Both the position numbers and the translations under genes were made by a program. 56,663 bases of DNA from a virus: positions 1 through 56,663 of the IMG/VR virus record IMGVR_UViG_3300032284_000958. One strand, given 5' to 3'. The notes under the pieces were generated by a model, which did no database searches, was not told the DNA's origin, and saw nothing but the letters and a program-made list of their open reading frames with translations. Positions within the stretch are counted from its first letter, which is position 1, and each line of letters opens with the position of its first letter. This document shows, in pieces, positions 32,524 to 42,764 of this stretch.

Positions 32524-34266
32524 TTTGAAGTAATCACGCAACCATTCCCAACGAAACGTGTTCTTACGATACTCTGGATCGTTACGATACTTTTCATAGA
32601 ATGCTGCACCGTCACGTGCTCCACGTAATGCCCACTCGCTATACTGGCCATGTGCCACATTCTGCCATACATATAATCTGTAATCTGTTTCAACACTTGG
32701 CGTGGTTTCGGAAAACTCTTTTAGCTTATGTGACTCACGGAAAGCGGTTCTCCATGTGTGATAGGGGTCTTGGTCAAACACGCCATAGCAGCTTATAATC
32801 GGCACAACAGCATGGTCAAAACTTAGTGTATAGTCTGTACCAAACACACCAAACTCTGGTGCATTTAGTACCATCTTTGCATTATACATAATAATTCCCA
32901 TGTGACCATATTCTAAGTTATTCACCATGTTACGACTATAGAAAATATAGTGCTTGGGCTTTTGCCAATAATCTGGTGTAAAGTTAAAGTTAAAGTTACG
33001 ATGCACACGAGTTTTAGCAAATACTGCATAGAACCATGGTGTATTACTTGCACGTGCCGCTGCCTTTAGTGCATTCTCCATGCCCTCAACACCATGTACA
33101 CGTTTTACATTTTCAAACCCACGCAATTCTTCGTAGTTTTTATCAGCATCAGGCTCATCATAACTTATAAAAACAATATCACTATATGAACTTGGCATAA
33201 ACTCTGCGGTCTTATCCAAGTATAGATATTCATATATTTCATCTTTAGCTAAGCAGTCACGTGGTACTAATGATATACTATTGTCAGCACTTAGTGATAC
33301 AACAGGACGTTTCTCCCACAGGCATACATCTGGTACAATGTACTCATCAAACTCTTGATTGCTGAACAGTGTGTATATAGCTGATGATTTTTTATGTAGA
33401 GCAGTTGCTAAGCTATCTTGATTGTAGTATACAACAGGCCACTGCTTGCGTGGAACAGCGGTATGATTAAAGTTCCATGTATGAACTTCATTATTAATGA
33501 ATTGTGGAACATATATCAGGAACGTATCACCCTTTTCACAGGTACCACTTGGCCAACAATGCACCTGATGTTCTTGGTCGGCATCTGGTAACCAACCAAA
33601 ATCAAATGCGGTATAATCACAGCAGTCTGCAACAATCCACAACCATGGTGATTTACATTTTCTAACAGCATTCTTGATAGCTTCTTCCATAGTCGTAACC
33701 AATCTAACACGAAAATCGTGTGTCTGGCCAGAACCTACACCAGTATCAAGTAAGCACGTATCATAATATTTTTCGCCGTATGCAAGACCAGCCCAGTGAT
33801 ACTTTACTTCAGGGCTGCGATTGAGTAGCCGTGTATATGATAGTTGTTCCTTGCCATTCATAGTAAAGGCATGACTCATGTTCCAGTCCCATACGGATGG
33901 GAACCAATTGAAATTAAAATCAGTGTAGTCAATACGGTCGTCAGTTGCCCAATGCCACAATTCACCGTGCAGTGGAGTTTTTACTGGCAGTATGTTCTCA
34001 TTGTGAAAAACACTTTCCGCTTGACTCCACTCCACATTAACTGGTATCAACCATGTTGTATAACATTGTGTATTGTGGTGGCTGGGCCAAGCATGATAGA
34101 AGTTCTTCTGATGACGTATTGACATCCAGTGCCAATTAAAGTTACTGTAGTCTACACTACGATGACATAACCAAACATACTCGGTGCGACTATTGGCACG
34201 TGCATGTTCAAACAATAATGTAATATCTATGCAATCGTCGTAGTCATACCAAAACTTATCAAACAT
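32497..34266 (-). CDS. Repeat-bearing glycosyltransferase-like protein with degenerate acidic motif
   Basis: 589 residues. Four units of about 45 residues share the pattern [YW]-x-W..DY-x-x-F[ND][FW]..W: near 31-75 (VDYSNFNWHWM), 103-145 (IDYTDFNFNWF), 208-255 (CDYTAFDFGWL) and 411-455 (HRNFNFNFTPDYW). Between them, DIVFISYDEPDAD (363-375) and KRVHGVEGMENA match the GT-like protein at 41826, but its VDADN acidic motif is replaced by VFAKTR here, so the sugar-nucleotide site may be lost or displaced. Last gene of the operon; overlaps its upstream neighbour by 8 nt. Role unknown. Confidence 0.65.
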   Translation of the reverse strand: MFDKFWYDYDDCIDITLLFEHARANSRTEYVWLCHRSVDYSNFNWHWMSIRHQKNFYHAWPSHHNTQCYTTWLIPVNVEWSQAESVFHNENILPVKTPLHGELWHWATDDRIDYTDFNFNWFPSVWDWNMSHAFTMNGKEQLSYTRLLNRSPEVKYHWAGLAYGEKYYDTCLLDTGVGSGQTHDFRVRLVTTMEEAIKNAVRKCKSPWLWIVADCCDYTAFDFGWLPDADQEHQVHCWPSGTCEKGDTFLIYVPQFINNEVHTWNFNHTAVPRKQWPVVYYNQDSLATALHKKSSAIYTLFSNQEFDEYIVPDVCLWEKRPVVSLSADNSISLVPRDCLAKDEIYEYLYLDKTAEFMPSSYSDIVFISYDEPDADKNYEELRGFENVKRVHGVEGMENALKAAARASNTPWFYAVFAKTRVHRNFNFNFTPDYWQKPKHYIFYSRNMVNNLEYGHMGIIMYNAKMVLNAPEFGVFGTDYTLSFDHAVVPIISCYGVFDQDPYHTWRTAFRESHKLKEFSETTPSVETDYRLYVWQNVAHGQYSEWALRGARDGAAFYEKYRNDPEYRKNTFRWEWLRDYFKSLHGEVNE

Positions 34267-35377
34267 GTGAGCGATAACCTGGCATTAAGTATGCAATCTG
34301 TCTCTCTTCATGGTCAACATCTGCCCAACTGTAATCGTATACTGCGGTCACACCATCAACTGTGATACTGTAAATATCCAAATAATCACCCATCATTTCC
34401 CAAATCTTATCTACGTCATTAGTTCCAAAACTACGTTGCGTATCAATACGGGCCAACTCAAGATAGCCGAGACTAAGATTGGTGTCACTGGGACTATAAC
34501 CCTCACGAACCAACCAAGCACGATACCTGTCTTGCTCATCGGTATGCCAAGAATGTATTCCATAACATACATCACGACCCCACTCAATATCAAACTCACC
34601 ACTGTAATACTGTAGGTGAGTAATTGCGTCACAGGTTGCCTTATCAAGTTCTGGTGCACCTTCATCTCGGAAAACTTCCATAAGAGTTTTTCCAATTTGT
34701 GTCCAGTGCATATAAATGTGTGCAAATCTTCTATCGTAACCATTTTTTATAAATCCTTGACGATGTTCTGGTGTAAGGTCATGTCGGCGAGCATTTAAGA
34801 ATGTTGTTATTTGGCTAGGGCGAACCCATTGCGGGTCATAGTGCGCCTTACGTATGCTGAGACACAGTGTTTCAATTTCATGGCATAGGTTATTGATTTG
34901 TCTTATGCTGTATTTTACTTCTGGTGATGCAAGTTTGTAATACGGACTAAGATTTTCAACTGTGCCTTGTAGGTGTTCAAAATAATTATGAACAATATTC
35001 ATAACATCATGATTTGGTCCACCACCACGCTTGCCTGATTCGTTTATACCAGTAAGTGGTATCATTACCAGTTGCGGCGTATAGTGCGTGACTAGCGGAT
35101 ATGGGTCAAGGCCCACACTTTGCCAAATATTAGTATCATTAAAGTTATCAACCCGTGTAGTGTGGCGACTTAGTTCACGTGTAAGATATTCAAGATTGCG
35201 TTGAGAGTTAGGCCACCCATGCCAGCAATAATTTTTTTCAAGAACACTGTTACGGTGCAATTCATCCTGCAATGCCACTACCCAATCTTTAGCAAGCTGC
35301 GTATCGTTTGGTTCAATATATACTGGTAATAGTTTAGACTTATCCAGTGGATTGCGTAGTGTCATTATAATGGTCAT
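34259..35377 (-). CDS. Hypothetical phage protein in the radical-SAM operon
   Basis: 372 residues from ATG 35377, which overlaps the upstream stop as ATGA; an ATG at 35392 is the other option. Segments include GLDPYPLVTHYTPQLVMIPL, GGGPNHDVMNIVHNYFEHLQ, and WTQIGKTLMEVFRDEGAPEL. No CxxxCxxC or DxD motif is present, so it is neither a radical SAM enzyme nor an obvious glycosyltransferase. I do not recognise the family. The tight coupling argues it works with the five radical-SAM proteins. Confidence 0.6.
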   Translation of the reverse strand: MTIIMTLRNPLDKSKLLPVYIEPNDTQLAKDWVVALQDELHRNSVLEKNYCWHGWPNSQRNLEYLTRELSRHTTRVDNFNDTNIWQSVGLDPYPLVTHYTPQLVMIPLTGINESGKRGGGPNHDVMNIVHNYFEHLQGTVENLSPYYKLASPEVKYSIRQINNLCHEIETLCLSIRKAHYDPQWVRPSQITTFLNARRHDLTPEHRQGFIKNGYDRRFAHIYMHWTQIGKTLMEVFRDEGAPELDKATCDAITHLQYYSGEFDIEWGRDVCYGIHSWHTDEQDRYRAWLVREGYSPSDTNLSLGYLELARIDTQRSFGTNDVDKIWEMMGDYLDIYSITVDGVTAVYDYSWADVDHEERQIAYLMPGYRSHV

Positions 35378-36672
35378 ATGTTGTTCCACCATGCCAGCAC
35401 ATCAAGACGTGCTGATAATATCTTTTCTATTGTTATCTTATCATCTTTACGAACCGTTTCCAATTTTAATAAATGTGCCTTACCAATCTTAGCATCATGT
35501 TCATATGTGTCTGGAAACTGCTCAGCAAAGGTAGGTCGTGTCTTAAGATGTTCAAGTGTATCCCAGAGACTTTGAGTTCGGCGTGTTATCTTATCCTTTA
35601 TTTTAGATTGAATATCTTCAATAAACGGTATAAGAATGTTTCGTGGTAATGCCAGTGGACTTAGTAGTATATCTGGCGAAAACGCAAAGATTACTTTACT
35701 GAGTAAATCTACATTCAGTTCATCAGCAAGAGCAATGATATTTTCCAAATCGTATAGCCCAAGGGTAGTAAGAGTAAAGTCAAGACGCATCTGACGAGGG
35801 TGTCTTGAGTGTATAATGCCATCTCTAAAGTTCCGTAAAAAACTATCATAATCAAGGCCAGTTCTAATATATTCACCGATATCTCCTGTTCCATCTAAAC
35901 TTGCACATATTTCCCAGTGCGGAAATTGCTTTAATAAATCCCATAATGTTCCTACCTTATCTTCTACATAACTTAAGTTAGTATTGTAACGGATACGAAC
36001 TTGGTCTGCGTATCCCAACTCAACAATGCGGCGCATGTATGTCCAGTGTTCATCATATAGCAGTGGCTCACCGCCTACCCAATAGATTTCACGCACACTT
36101 TTATTTTCAATTGCACTACGAAACTCTGGTATTACCGTATCACGTGTGAAGTTACGAATAGCATGGCGATTCTTTGACTGCATCCAAAAGTTTTTAGGAT
36201 TGTTCAGGTCTACCATATTATTTTTAGTGACCTCAACTTCCCACGATGAACTTAACATGTCGCCGCACATACGGCATTTGAAGTTGCATACATTACTGTA
36301 GCGATAATCCCAAGAGATAGGTTCTAGTGTAGTATGCCCGTCAGCATCTGTATTAGCCAAGACGCTATCACGTAGATGACCAAAAAGATGTCCAAAGTAA
36401 TCACGATATACAGAAGTGTTAAGTAACTTTTTATCGCAGACCTCACATGCTGATGGAACTTCACCAGCCAACCATTGCTTTCTAATCGTTCTAATATGTT
36501 CGCCATTCCACCAATCCTTTAATGTGAGCGGCGTAAACTGTCCATCACCACCAGCCGTATCAATATACTGTTTGAAGTTCTGCGCAGGTTCTCGTGACGC
36601 ACAGCACAGTCGCCGTTCACCTTGTGGTGAAATATAGGTGTGCGTAAATGGCGCTAAGCAAAAATCATTCAT
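35374..36672 (-). CDS. Radical SAM protein 1 (Cys-rich N-terminal region)
   Basis: 432 residues. The radical-SAM cluster motif is NVCNFKCRMC (C129, C133, C136). GGEPLLYDEHWTYMRR follows as the typical GGEP strand that binds SAM. Before the core is a Cys-rich region with C5, CC at 23-24 and CxxC at 76-79, which looks like a half SPASM/twitch-type auxiliary cluster site placed at the N-terminus. Likely a 5'-deoxyadenosyl radical enzyme modifying a peptide, sugar or nucleotide; substrate unknown. Overlaps its neighbours by 4 and 8 nt. Confidence 0.85.
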   Translation of the reverse strand: MNDFCLAPFTHTYISPQGERRLCCASREPAQNFKQYIDTAGGDGQFTPLTLKDWWNGEHIRTIRKQWLAGEVPSACEVCDKKLLNTSVYRDYFGHLFGHLRDSVLANTDADGHTTLEPISWDYRYSNVCNFKCRMCGDMLSSSWEVEVTKNNMVDLNNPKNFWMQSKNRHAIRNFTRDTVIPEFRSAIENKSVREIYWVGGEPLLYDEHWTYMRRIVELGYADQVRIRYNTNLSYVEDKVGTLWDLLKQFPHWEICASLDGTGDIGEYIRTGLDYDSFLRNFRDGIIHSRHPRQMRLDFTLTTLGLYDLENIIALADELNVDLLSKVIFAFSPDILLSPLALPRNILIPFIEDIQSKIKDKITRRTQSLWDTLEHLKTRPTFAEQFPDTYEHDAKIGKAHLLKLETVRKDDKITIEKILSARLDVLAWWNNI

Positions 36673-37807
36673 AGCCGATTGCCGCCGCTATTTCAGGATG
36701 ATGGTCACTAAACTTTTGATTACGCTGTACATCACTTTGTTTTAGCACACGAACTAAATCTGAGCCATCACTACTCATGCCCTTATACATAAACGTTAGC
36801 AAGTTTTTAACTTCGTCTGCGTATGGTCCACTATAATTTGCATACTTGTTATAAATCAAATCTTTTGCACGTTGTGTTAGGTGTGAGATACTAAAATGCC
36901 AAGCGTCATGCAGTACATTGAAGTAAACATAATCAAACCGTTGATGTGGTATCCACTCACACATCTCATCAATGTAGTAAAAGTTCTGAACGTTTGTTGT
37001 CAGACATAGTTGTAGTATAATATTAGAATTGGCATCACGCAGTTCACGGAACTTCTGTAGATTTTCCAGCGTCTTTTCCCAATTAGCACCATACCGTTGA
37101 TACTCAAATCGTGGGCCGATGTCATCGATACTCAGTGCAATCTCTACTGACTTAAAGTGTGGCCACAGTTCTAACCCACGCTTTGGTATTGTAGTTGTAT
37201 TGGTATTATAGTGTATATCAATGTCTTTGGCGTATCCCATCTCAACTGCTATCTCAAGCAGTGTGAAGTGCTCATCGATAAGGAATGGCTCGCCGCCTGT
37301 AAACTCAAAGTATCTTACGTTGGCTAACAGTTCTGTTAGGTCAGTCCAAAATGCATCTGCTTTACGTGGCCAACGACCATTCATAAGATTTTGTCGTGCC
37401 GTCATATTGTCAGGGTATATGTCTAATTCTTCTGATGCCCACTTACTGCTACTAAAGCTGCCGCATATACGACACTTAAGATTACAAATATTGCCAAGTT
37501 TTAAATCAAGGAATACTAACTTGCTTTCATCAGTGTTGACATTCTTTAACTTATCTAGTGTATGTTGACGTTTGCTTTTACGACCAGCGTCTTCTTCTGC
37601 CCAACAACGACCACACTCTTCTGGCTTTTCACCACGAAGAAACTGCTCACGTAATCCATACATATAATCACTGTTAAAGGCTTCGCTAAGTGTATTTTTC
37701 TTTAAGTTGATATCTGGAATAGTTTTAGTAGACAGGCAGCATACCTTACACTTACCCATTGGGTCAGCTTCGAGACTGGTAAATGGCAATAAACATAGGT
37801 TACTCAT
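36665..37807 (-). CDS. Radical SAM protein 2 (Cys-rich N-terminal region)
   Basis: 380 residues. CNLKCRIC (C108, C112, C115) is the cluster motif and FTGGEPFLIDEHFTLLE the SAM-binding strand. N-terminal Cys are at C5, C20, the pair at 23-24 and CxxC at 65-68. SPASM/twitch-like N-terminal region as in the other four copies, but shorter and more diverged. Probably a paralogue by old duplication. Function unknown. Overlaps neighbours by 8 nt on both sides. Confidence 0.85.
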   Translation of the reverse strand: MSNLCLLPFTSLEADPMGKCKVCCLSTKTIPDINLKKNTLSEAFNSDYMYGLREQFLRGEKPEECGRCWAEEDAGRKSKRQHTLDKLKNVNTDESKLVFLDLKLGNICNLKCRICGSFSSSKWASEELDIYPDNMTARQNLMNGRWPRKADAFWTDLTELLANVRYFEFTGGEPFLIDEHFTLLEIAVEMGYAKDIDIHYNTNTTTIPKRGLELWPHFKSVEIALSIDDIGPRFEYQRYGANWEKTLENLQKFRELRDANSNIILQLCLTTNVQNFYYIDEMCEWIPHQRFDYVYFNVLHDAWHFSISHLTQRAKDLIYNKYANYSGPYADEVKNLLTFMYKGMSSDGSDLVRVLKQSDVQRNQKFSDHHPEIAAAIGYE

Positions 37808-39071
37808 ACAGATATCCTAACTCTGGTATAGCATCTAATATATTTTCATTTCTAATAGAATCTAATTGTGCAGTTTTAATTTTAAACTGTGACAAAAGAT
37901 TACTTCTGTCATCTGCCATCATAAAATTAATTGCACTTTCAAATCCAGTTGTTGCTCGTTTAAGGTGATCTTGGGGTTTAAGCCAATCAATATGTTCTAG
38001 GTATGCTTCTCGTATATCAACTTTATATTGATGTGGTAGCGCATCAATACGATAGTGTGGTGGGTCTTGTAGTATGTTAATATTTAAATCTTGTGGCTTT
38101 AGGAAACCACGGCTTACCCAATCACGATGGAAATGTGGAAGATGCAGTGCATTGAGTATGCTTAACGTAGGACTAATATAAAAATCAACACGTGGGCAAA
38201 TGTTTAACATTTGTTCACGATTCTTTTCAACCTGTGACCAATTAGTTCCTTTACGAATATACTCCGCATGTCTTCCCATAGCATCTAGACTTGCGCCTAC
38301 GCTCACACTATCAAACTCACGCCACAACTCCAACACATTTGTTTTCTTGTAGCTAAGCTGACTAAAATTAGTGTTGTATATTAGGCGAACATCAGTTCGA
38401 CCACGACGAATTAATTCATGTATTAGACGATAGTGTTCTTCCATAATAAGTGGCTCACCGCCAGCAAAGTAAACCTGTTCAAGATTGTCAATCTGTGGTT
38501 CAAGCTGATTCCAAATGTCATCTTCACTACGGCCAGCAAAGTTAATGCGAGTATTAGTGTATGCCCACTCAGGTCCAGCCAACTTAACTTGGTCATCATA
38601 CCAATTTGAACTAAAAATATGACCACAGCTACGACAACGAAGATTACAAAGATTGCTGAAACGAATATCCCAATAAATCATTTTCATAGGTGGCGTAGGA
38701 TTATCAGTTAGCGCAATATGATGACCAAAGTGTTTATTAGCACTCATTCGCATACTAAAGAAACCACTGTCCTCTTGTTCGTAACAGCGAGTGCAACCCT
38801 TTACTGATTCACCACTAAGCATCTTAGTTCTAACGTCGTGCATTGCCTCACTATCCCAAATCTCTTGAAGAGTTTGGTTACGAGTGTTGCCAATAGTCTC
38901 ACTCATTTCGGTGTTACAGCACGGATATGCTTCGCCAGTTGGAAACGCATGTAGATGAATCCACGGATACATGCAGAACGATTTATTTTCAAATATAAGT
39001 TCTTTATGCTTATCACTTAGCTCATCAACAGATATTTTAAGTGGCTCTTTACCATTATAATTATAAGCCAT
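37800..39071 (-). CDS. Radical SAM protein 3 (Cys-rich N-terminal region)
   Basis: 423 residues. CNLRCRSC (C142, C146, C149) and FAGGEPLIMEEHYRLIHE. N-terminal Cys include C33, the pair at 51-52 (YPCCNTEM) and CxxC at 93-96 (CTRC). Follows the common plan of the set. It overlaps the upstream gene by 11 nt and the next by 8. Substrate unknown. Confidence 0.85.
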   Translation of the reverse strand: MAYNYNGKEPLKISVDELSDKHKELIFENKSFCMYPWIHLHAFPTGEAYPCCNTEMSETIGNTRNQTLQEIWDSEAMHDVRTKMLSGESVKGCTRCYEQEDSGFFSMRMSANKHFGHHIALTDNPTPPMKMIYWDIRFSNLCNLRCRSCGHIFSSNWYDDQVKLAGPEWAYTNTRINFAGRSEDDIWNQLEPQIDNLEQVYFAGGEPLIMEEHYRLIHELIRRGRTDVRLIYNTNFSQLSYKKTNVLELWREFDSVSVGASLDAMGRHAEYIRKGTNWSQVEKNREQMLNICPRVDFYISPTLSILNALHLPHFHRDWVSRGFLKPQDLNINILQDPPHYRIDALPHQYKVDIREAYLEHIDWLKPQDHLKRATTGFESAINFMMADDRSNLLSQFKIKTAQLDSIRNENILDAIPELGYLYE

Positions 39072-40428
39072 TATACCAATCTTTAAGTTCAGGAAACGTT
39101 TCTACAAAGTTCTTTCCACGGCGCACATCATACTGTTGATAGAAGTTCTTAAAATCTTTAAGAAGAACACTATGATTACTTGCACCTTCGTGTGGTGAGT
39201 CTGCTGTATTTAAGTATTCAATCACACGTTTAATATGTTGTATTTCCATATCATGTAGATAATACCCATCACTGTTACGTTCAAGAAATGCCTCTAATTG
39301 TTTCACACACTCTTGTTTCACAAAATCTGGCATGACCGTAGGGCTTTGGAAACTTGGGAAGCGTAGTATATTAAGACTAACGGTAACAACATCACGACCA
39401 TATGACTGCTTGAATGTGAGCATGTGTTCTAAGAACTGTGGAAGTTTAAGCAAGCACAATCCGTTAATAGTCGCCATCACGTGCAATTGCTTAACTGCTC
39501 CGCTCGCACGTAAGTGCAACATATTGTCAAACCAGCTACTATAATCTAACCCATCACGAATATATTCTGCTTGGTTGCCCCAGCTTTCGCAACTTGTGTA
39601 TATTTCTACACCGTTAATATCACGAATCTTATCAATGAACTCGTCAAGTTTTTCCGTAGTCGTACCAAGGTTACTGTTGATAGCAAGAGACGTATCACTC
39701 TTACCACGGTTTTCTTTGAACCAGTCGAGCAACTTCCATGTGTGACCACTCATTAACGGCTCACCGCCAGTGATGCGTAGCTCACGTAGTGTCTTGTGTA
39801 AGTCTGACTCCCACCACGCAAAGAAGGCTTCTACATATGGGTTCGTATCAGTGAAGCCATATAGCTGAGAAGCATCATGTAAATGGGTAAAATGATTGCG
39901 ACCATCGCTAACAAGGTCAGAGTATGGTCCATTATTTTTAATGTCCTTAACCCAAGTAGTACTAAAGGCGGGATTACAATAACTGCAAGCAAAGTTACAA
40001 GTTCTATCAAAGGCTATCTCCAACGTTCGTAGGTTTATATCTTTTGAAGGTGATGCAGCATATGCTTCATCAAGTTCTTCCTCACTATATATCTTACTTT
40101 TGTAAGGACGGTCACTGACAGCATTTGGTGAATTGTCTTCTATACGCCAGCAGTATTCACAACCTTGTGGTCGCTGTCCAGTTTGCATCATAAGACGTTC
40201 CACTTTTTTTTGGTCAGTGTTATGAATCGCACTAGGATTGTCGGCCAACTTATCAAGGGGAATAGCGTGTGGTAGAGGATGGTGACAGCTTGTAGTTTGT
40301 CCACTACCTAACCAGATAGTTGCATTATACCACTTGGCACCACAGAATGATGCACTCTTGGTATCAAGAACACGACTTTTATATTCTTGGTATGTCTCGT
40401 TAGGAAGTTTACTGGAGTTGTGTTTCAT
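39061..40428 (-). CDS. Radical SAM protein 4 (Cys-rich N-terminal region)
   Basis: 455 residues from ATG 40428 (MKHNSSKLPNETYQEYKSRV), chosen to limit overlap with the upstream gene; an ATG at 40464 adds 12 residues. Cluster motif CNFACSYC (C144, C148, C151) and ITGGEPLMSGHTWKLLDW. N-terminal C29, C48 and CxxC at 90-93 (CEYC) lie in a segment (CHHPLPHAI, NPSAIHNT) nearly shared with copy 5. Copies 4 and 5 therefore form one subfamily with a longer N-terminus. Confidence 0.85.
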   Translation of the reverse strand: MKHNSSKLPNETYQEYKSRVLDTKSASFCGAKWYNATIWLGSGQTTSCHHPLPHAIPLDKLADNPSAIHNTDQKKVERLMMQTGQRPQGCEYCWRIEDNSPNAVSDRPYKSKIYSEEELDEAYAASPSKDINLRTLEIAFDRTCNFACSYCNPAFSTTWVKDIKNNGPYSDLVSDGRNHFTHLHDASQLYGFTDTNPYVEAFFAWWESDLHKTLRELRITGGEPLMSGHTWKLLDWFKENRGKSDTSLAINSNLGTTTEKLDEFIDKIRDINGVEIYTSCESWGNQAEYIRDGLDYSSWFDNMLHLRASGAVKQLHVMATINGLCLLKLPQFLEHMLTFKQSYGRDVVTVSLNILRFPSFQSPTVMPDFVKQECVKQLEAFLERNSDGYYLHDMEIQHIKRVIEYLNTADSPHEGASNHSVLLKDFKNFYQQYDVRRGKNFVETFPELKDWYNGL

Positions 40429-41860
40429 GGTCTGCCCAATACTTGCATTCATCCCACCATTCAATCATTTCTGGGAAAGTTTGCTTAAAATCTGTGCTAC
40501 GACGTTTATCATGTTCCATAAAGAAACGATAAAAATCTGCCTTTGTATGAATACTATTACCATTACGATGATGTCTCATCCAATCAACAACACGCTCTAC
40601 CTTGGCAATTTCATAATCTTTGAAACCGTTAAACCTTGTATCAAGTGTTTCAATCTGCGGACGCATCCAATCGGCGACACGCTCTAAACTCCATGCATAA
40701 CTTTCTGGTAGTATGTCGATACACTGCCATTTTGGTTCACGTAGTATAGGCGTATCAAACCAAACACGCTGATAAGTTGTGCTGTATTTTGCACGAAGTT
40801 CTGCTATCCATTGCAGCAATTCTTTAATGCTCGTAATGTTTAGTACATTCATTGTAATAATAAATGTTACACTGTTACGATATGGAATATCACGTAGGAA
40901 TCGTTCTACATTAGACTTCATTAATTTAAAATCTAATCCATAACGACCATATTCAGCACGTTCACTCCAACCGTCAATACTAACGAATTGCATAAAATGT
41001 TCAACACATTCATTACTACAAATCTTATCAACATAATTCATATACTTGTCAAATATTATTGACTCTTGACTGAAATTACTTGTTACGTTGACGTGTAAAT
41101 CTTTCTTAGGATTTTCAAGTATCCAATCAAATACACGATAGGTGTTGCGGTCCATGGTTGGCTCGCCGCCCGTCATGCGAAAGTGTTTTAATTCTGGGTA
41201 AAGTTCTGGCCACCACCGCCAGAACGCATCAACATAAGGATTATCCTCACGATTTGGTATAACTCGGCGAGACCCAGTAAAGTGAGTAGGACTATTGTGC
41301 TGATTGCTAGTAGGATAAGCACCGTATTCATTTATCTCCTTTGACCAACTACTACTAAACTGCGGAGAACAGTATGAGCAGCGTAGGTTACATACATTAC
41401 TGAAGTTAACCTCAACATAAGATGGTGTGACGTTCCATGTCATTGGGTCATTCATCACTATCTCTGTTAATTTACCCTCGGCCCAAGGTTCGCCACTACG
41501 ATAATGACGATCACTTAAGTTTCCAGTATCCTCAACTTTCCAACAATAGGAGCATTCTCGTGGTTTTACTCCACTCAACATTTCTAATCTAGCGATACGT
41601 TTTGTGCTAGTGTTATGTAGAGCACTTGGATTATCTACAATTTCACTTTGACTAATTGAATGAAGCGGCGGATGATAACAACTATTGGTTTGCCCAGTTG
41701 TTAAGTGTAGGCTAGTTTGCATCCACTTTGCTGCACATAGTGACGGTCCAAGACGTTCACGCATACGCTCTGCACTTGACATATAATCACTGTGTAGAAC
41801 TCCATCCTCATCAGGCGTGGCTACGTCACCAGAGTTGTTTAGCTGTTTCTCTAATGACAC
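40409..41860 (-). CDS. Radical SAM protein 5 (Cys-rich N-terminal region)
   Basis: 483 residues. Cluster motif CNLRCSYC (C157, C161, C164) and MTGGEPTMDRNTYRVFDW. N-terminal C42, C61 and CxxC at 103-106 (CSYC). The start is a GTG at 41860, which overlaps the glycosyltransferase-like gene by 35 nt; a GAGGG lies before it. It is the closest relative of copy 4 (for example CYHPPLHSI and NPSALHNT). First radical SAM gene in transcription order. Confidence 0.85.
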   Translation of the reverse strand: MSLEKQLNNSGDVATPDEDGVLHSDYMSSAERMRERLGPSLCAAKWMQTSLHLTTGQTNSCYHPPLHSISQSEIVDNPSALHNTSTKRIARLEMLSGVKPRECSYCWKVEDTGNLSDRHYRSGEPWAEGKLTEIVMNDPMTWNVTPSYVEVNFSNVCNLRCSYCSPQFSSSWSKEINEYGAYPTSNQHNSPTHFTGSRRVIPNREDNPYVDAFWRWWPELYPELKHFRMTGGEPTMDRNTYRVFDWILENPKKDLHVNVTSNFSQESIIFDKYMNYVDKICSNECVEHFMQFVSIDGWSERAEYGRYGLDFKLMKSNVERFLRDIPYRNSVTFIITMNVLNITSIKELLQWIAELRAKYSTTYQRVWFDTPILREPKWQCIDILPESYAWSLERVADWMRPQIETLDTRFNGFKDYEIAKVERVVDWMRHHRNGNSIHTKADFYRFFMEHDKRRSTDFKQTFPEMIEWWDECKYWADHETQLQ

Positions 41861-42764
41861 GGTTTACATCCCTCTCTGGTAACATGATATCAATGTTCTT
41901 ATACTGTCGTTGGTGATTCTTATACCATGAACTTGTTTCTGGCGTAAGGTTAACAATGTCTAAGTTTAAACGTTTTTTAAGAATATTACCATATGTTTCT
42001 GATTCTTTTAAACCATTGTCAATAGTTTCTAACCAAATGCTTTCTAGTTTATCAAAGTTACGAACCTCGGTATAATTCCAATCACTATCAAACATACACT
42101 TGTATGCGCCCTGACGTGCTCCTAAGATTGCCCACTTTCCATACTCAACATCAGCGCCAACAGAACACCAAACAATAAGATTCTCCCGATTACCACGCCA
42201 AGTAGCACTTTCAAACTCCTCTGGAGATGGTCGTCTCCCACGATCTAAACAAAGTTTAACACCCTCACGAAATCCTGCTTGCCATGCCTGTTGTGGAGAA
42301 GTATTAATATGTGTTGTTCCCCATACATCATGCATCGCCCAATAATGAGCATCAAAGCAAAACTCAACAGCAGTTTCATCACTGCCATTAGTTGCCTCAT
42401 GAGTTTTCATGTTATTAACAAAGTCTTTTGTCCAACTTGAAATACCACCATTGCCATAACACAATCCGTTAATAGCATTGATTGCTCGCCAACGAAATAC
42501 ACAATCACGATTTTCATCATTCAGACGTAACTGTTGATTGAAGAACTCTGGGTTAGGTTGATTGTCAGCATCAACTAATATAAACCTATCTGTCTCACTT
42601 AGAGCAGCCGCAGCTTTGTGTGCAGCATCACTACCCTCAACGCCATCTACACGCTTTGCCCATGGAGCAAAGGTGCGTAGGTATGACCAATTATGCTCAG
42701 CATTTGGTTCTTTATAACTTAAAAATATACAATCAAGGTCACTTATATCAACAATCTCAGTCAT
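41826..42764 (-). CDS. Glycosyltransferase-like protein
   Basis: 312 residues from ATG 42764, which overlaps the preceding stop by 8 nt. IVDISDLDCIFLSYKEPNAE near 4-23, AKRVDGVEGSDAAHKAAAAL and RFILVDADNQPN (VDADN 64-68) resemble a GT-A fold with a DxD metal site; the family is common in large phages. WAINAING-like and GNGGISSW segments may shape the acceptor site. It is closely similar to part of the repeat protein at 32497. The sugar donor is not known. Confidence 0.7.
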   Translation of the reverse strand: MTEIVDISDLDCIFLSYKEPNAEHNWSYLRTFAPWAKRVDGVEGSDAAHKAAAALSETDRFILVDADNQPNPEFFNQQLRLNDENRDCVFRWRAINAINGLCYGNGGISSWTKDFVNNMKTHEATNGSDETAVEFCFDAHYWAMHDVWGTTHINTSPQQAWQAGFREGVKLCLDRGRRPSPEEFESATWRGNRENLIVWCSVGADVEYGKWAILGARQGAYKCMFDSDWNYTEVRNFDKLESIWLETIDNGLKESETYGNILKKRLNLDIVNLTPETSSWYKNHQRQYKNIDIMLPERDVNRVIRETAKQLW

